Part shown: positions 13,973 through 15,832 of the stretch, in pieces
Layout: every line of letters starts with the position of its first letter
Numbering within the stretch: position 1 is the first letter of the stretch
Origin: Peptococcaceae bacterium
GTDB lineage: Bacteria > Bacillota > Peptococcia > Peptococcales > Peptococcaceae
DNA: 15,832 bases
Reading direction: 5' to 3'
Assembly (NCBI GenBank): GCA_900756555.1
Contig: CAAEKP010000104.1
Span: forward strand, 1-15,832
Position numbers and translations under genes: made by a program
The notes under the pieces: model-generated
Databases searched by the model: none
Told to the model about the DNA's origin: nothing
What the model saw: the letters and a program-made list of their open reading frames with translations, nothing else

Positions 13973-15832
13973 TTGAAGTTACAAGTATCAACAAAACGAC
14001 TGCTGGGAGCGGCGCTGCTGGCAGTTTGTTGTGTGCTGCTGCTGGCAGTGCATGTAGATTTATTTATGGTGAACAAAAAACTGGACGGTGATTCGCTGGC
14101 GCTGGTGATGGCACTGTTGCTGGTGAGTTGCTATATACAGTCCGTAAAATTTCAGTTCCGTCCATTGGTGAATGGCCTGTGGATGCTGGCTGGCATTTTG
14201 GTGCTGCCTTGCGTGATGGTGTATATCATTGAGTATCTGGCAGGGCAGGATGCGGCACAGATGGCGCCTAATATTTTCTGGCTGAACTATTTTTGGTGTC
14301 AGGTAATTTATGTGCTTATGTTTGCGCTGACCAATCATTATCGGGCCAGTGTGATTGTCGGGTCGGTATTCTGCTTTGTGGTGGGTGCAGTGAATCATTT
14401 TGTACTGTTGTTCCGCAGCAGTCCATTGCAGCTTACCGATGTGATGTCTATTGGTACCGCGGCAGATGTGGCGGGCAATTATGTGATAGCGTTAAATTAC
14501 GATTTGCTGTATGCGGGGAGTGTTGTGGTGTTTGCGGTGTGTTTGGCCTGTGTGGCTGAGTTCCATCGCAAACGGCGCACCTGGCAGAGCTTTATCGGTT
14601 GCTTTGTGTTAGTGGCATTCGTTTTAAGCGGCGTTAATTATTTTTACACAGACAAAGTATGGGTCGATAACAATTTGACGGTGAATTTCTGGAATCCACT
14701 GCAGGGTTATGAGGAAAACGGCACAGCATTATCACTGGCTATGACAGGCAAATATCTGCGGCCGGAAAAGCCGGATCACTATTCAGAGAAAAAAGCGGAG
14801 CAGATTATTCTGGCCGGTCTGGAAGGAAAAGCGCAGCTGAAACAAGATGGTGCGGTGATTGGACAGAATGCAGAGCCGGAAGAAGAAACCCCGAAAAATG
14901 CTGAGGCTTTCGCAGACCAGCCTGCAACGCAGGAAAAGCCGAATATCATTGCCATTATGAATGAATCGTATGCTGATTTAAGCATCCTGGGCGATTTTAA
15001 GACAAGCGTGCCCTATATGTCGTTCTATCAATCATTACTGCCGGAAACCATTCACGGTAATCTGTCGGTCAGTGTACTGGGCGGCGGCACCTGTAACAGT
15101 GAATTTGAATTTTTAACCGGGCTGAGTACCGCCTTCCTGCCTACCGGGGTTATGGCCTATCAGCAGTATATTAACGGTGATTTAGACAGCATGGCTACCA
15201 TTTTGCGGGATCAGGGCTATAGAACACTGGCCTTTCATCCCGGCAAGCCGGACAGCTGGCAGCGGGATAAGGTGTATCCGCATTTTGGATTTGAGGAATT
15301 TTTAACAGAAAAAGATATGGAAAATCCAGAATATATGCGGGAAGCTTATGTGACAGACAGCAGCAACTATCAGGAAGTAATACGGCAGTTTGAAAACAAA
15401 GGTGATGACAAGCTGTTTTTGTTTAATGTGACCATTCAGAATCATGGTGGTTATCAGCTGAATACTGCCGATATTCCTAAATGGGTGTCGCTGCGGGGCG
15501 GCATTGGTCGATTCCCGGAAACTGAGCAGTATTTGTCTATCATGTATGCTTCGGACAAAGCTCTGCAGGAACTGATTACTTATTTTGAAAACGTAGATGA
15601 GCCAACGATGATTGTATTCTTTGGTGATCATCAGCCCAGCGTGGAAAGTGCTTTTGTAGAAAAACTGTTGGGACAGCCTCTGAATACACTGCGCATGGAA
15701 GACGTGCAGAAACGCTATCAGGTACCATTCTTTATTTGGGCGAACTACGATATAGAACCGGCTTATTATGAGCAAATCAGCGCCAATTATTTGTCTACGC
15801 TGGCGTTAAAAACAGCCGGTTTGGAGTTGCCG
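13973..15832 (+). CDS. LTA-synthase-family membrane sulfatase (3' partial)
   Basis: The frame is open for 620 codons from a TTG start to the window edge. It has several N-terminal membrane helices (about residues 8-240) and then an extracytoplasmic alkaline-phosphatase-like domain. Metal and catalytic residues typical of LtaS are present: Glu331 in IIAIMNESYADL, the catalytic Thr373 in GGGTCNSEFEFLTG, the later NVTIQNHGGY, and Asp552-His553 in FFGDHQPSVE. Such enzymes transfer glycerol-phosphate from phosphatidylglycerol onto a surface acceptor, making lipoteichoic acid or similar polymers. An unusually polar linker rich in Glu, Gln, Ala and Pro (about 265-325) joins the two parts. No upstream in-frame ATG exists before a TAA at 13928-13930, and GGGGG lies 7 nt before the TTG. 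The exact polymer and acceptor are unknown. Confidence 0.9.
   Translation, partial: MKLQVSTKRLLGAALLAVCCVLLLAVHVDLFMVNKKLDGDSLALVMALLLVSCYIQSVKFQFRPLVNGLWMLAGILVLPCVMVYIIEYLAGQDAAQMAPNIFWLNYFWCQVIYVLMFALTNHYRASVIVGSVFCFVVGAVNHFVLLFRSSPLQLTDVMSIGTAADVAGNYVIALNYDLLYAGSVVVFAVCLACVAEFHRKRRTWQSFIGCFVLVAFVLSGVNYFYTDKVWVDNNLTVNFWNPLQGYEENGTALSLAMTGKYLRPEKPDHYSEKKAEQIILAGLEGKAQLKQDGAVIGQNAEPEEETPKNAEAFADQPATQEKPNIIAIMNESYADLSILGDFKTSVPYMSFYQSLLPETIHGNLSVSVLGGGTCNSEFEFLTGLSTAFLPTGVMAYQQYINGDLDSMATILRDQGYRTLAFHPGKPDSWQRDKVYPHFGFEEFLTEKDMENPEYMREAYVTDSSNYQEVIRQFENKGDDKLFLFNVTIQNHGGYQLNTADIPKWVSLRGGIGRFPETEQYLSIMYASDKALQELITYFENVDEPTMIVFFGDHQPSVESAFVEKLLGQPLNTLRMEDVQKRYQVPFFIWANYDIEPAYYEQISANYLSTLALKTAGLELP

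Noticed and set aside
13764..13994. 76-codon - strand ORF in the gap before the LtaS-like gene
   Set aside because: It covers the terminator, the promoter and the next gene's start, and its translation resembles no family.
15302..15775. 157-codon - strand ORF near the window end
   Set aside because: Antisense to the sulfatase domain of the LtaS-like gene, whose frame contains the conserved metal-binding motifs.

Overview
The window is a chromosomal segment of housekeeping and cell-envelope genes from a mid-GC bacterium, most probably a member of the Bacillota (Firmicutes). The grounds are gene content and order: a cdaA-cdaR-glmM block, the run acpS - NAD(P)H-hydrate repair - alr - endoA, a DUF881 / small-basic-protein cluster, and a lipoteichoic-acid-synthase-type sulfatase. 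Starts other than ATG are common (GTG for cdaA; TTG for glmM, acpS and the sulfatase). The sequence alone does not settle the class; Clostridia and Negativicutes are both possible. I see no phage, IS element, CRISPR array, tRNA or rRNA.

Layout. (1) Bases 2-1326, + strand: the last codons of an MBOAT-type O-acyltransferase and a complete DHHW-family partner, a likely surface-polysaccharide O-acetylation pair, closed by a two-way terminator at 1345-1388. (2) Bases 1402-3398, - strand: DUF881, small basic protein (DUF1290), DUF881, read toward the terminator. (3) Bases 3399-3728: a divergent intergenic region with a good + strand promoter and a leader of about 200 nt. (4) Bases 3729-13718, + strand: nine tightly packed genes, cdaA (c-di-AMP synthesis), cdaR (its regulator), glmM (amino-sugar phosphate for the wall), acpS (activation of acyl carrier protein), a bifunctional NAD(P)HX repair enzyme, alr (D-alanine), an EndoA/MazF-type RNase, tex, and an amidohydrolase. 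Most neighbours overlap or lie within a few bases; alr to endoA is the one longer gap (117 nt). A terminator follows at 13819-13870. (5) Bases 13973 to the end: a separately promoted LTA-synthase-family membrane sulfatase that starts with TTG and runs off the window.

How it fits together: the central unit links c-di-AMP signalling with supply of peptidoglycan precursors (GlcN-1-P and D-Ala), plus ACP activation and metabolite repair, and ends in stress and RNA-related genes. The flanking genes also concern the cell surface. I did not find a convincing new defence or mobile system. The most useful oddities are an EndoA toxin gene with no antitoxin in its expected place, whose 3' end overlaps the start of tex; an out-of-frame ATG with well-placed ribosome binding site just ahead of the cdaA GTG start; and repeated TTGA stop/start junctions around glmM.
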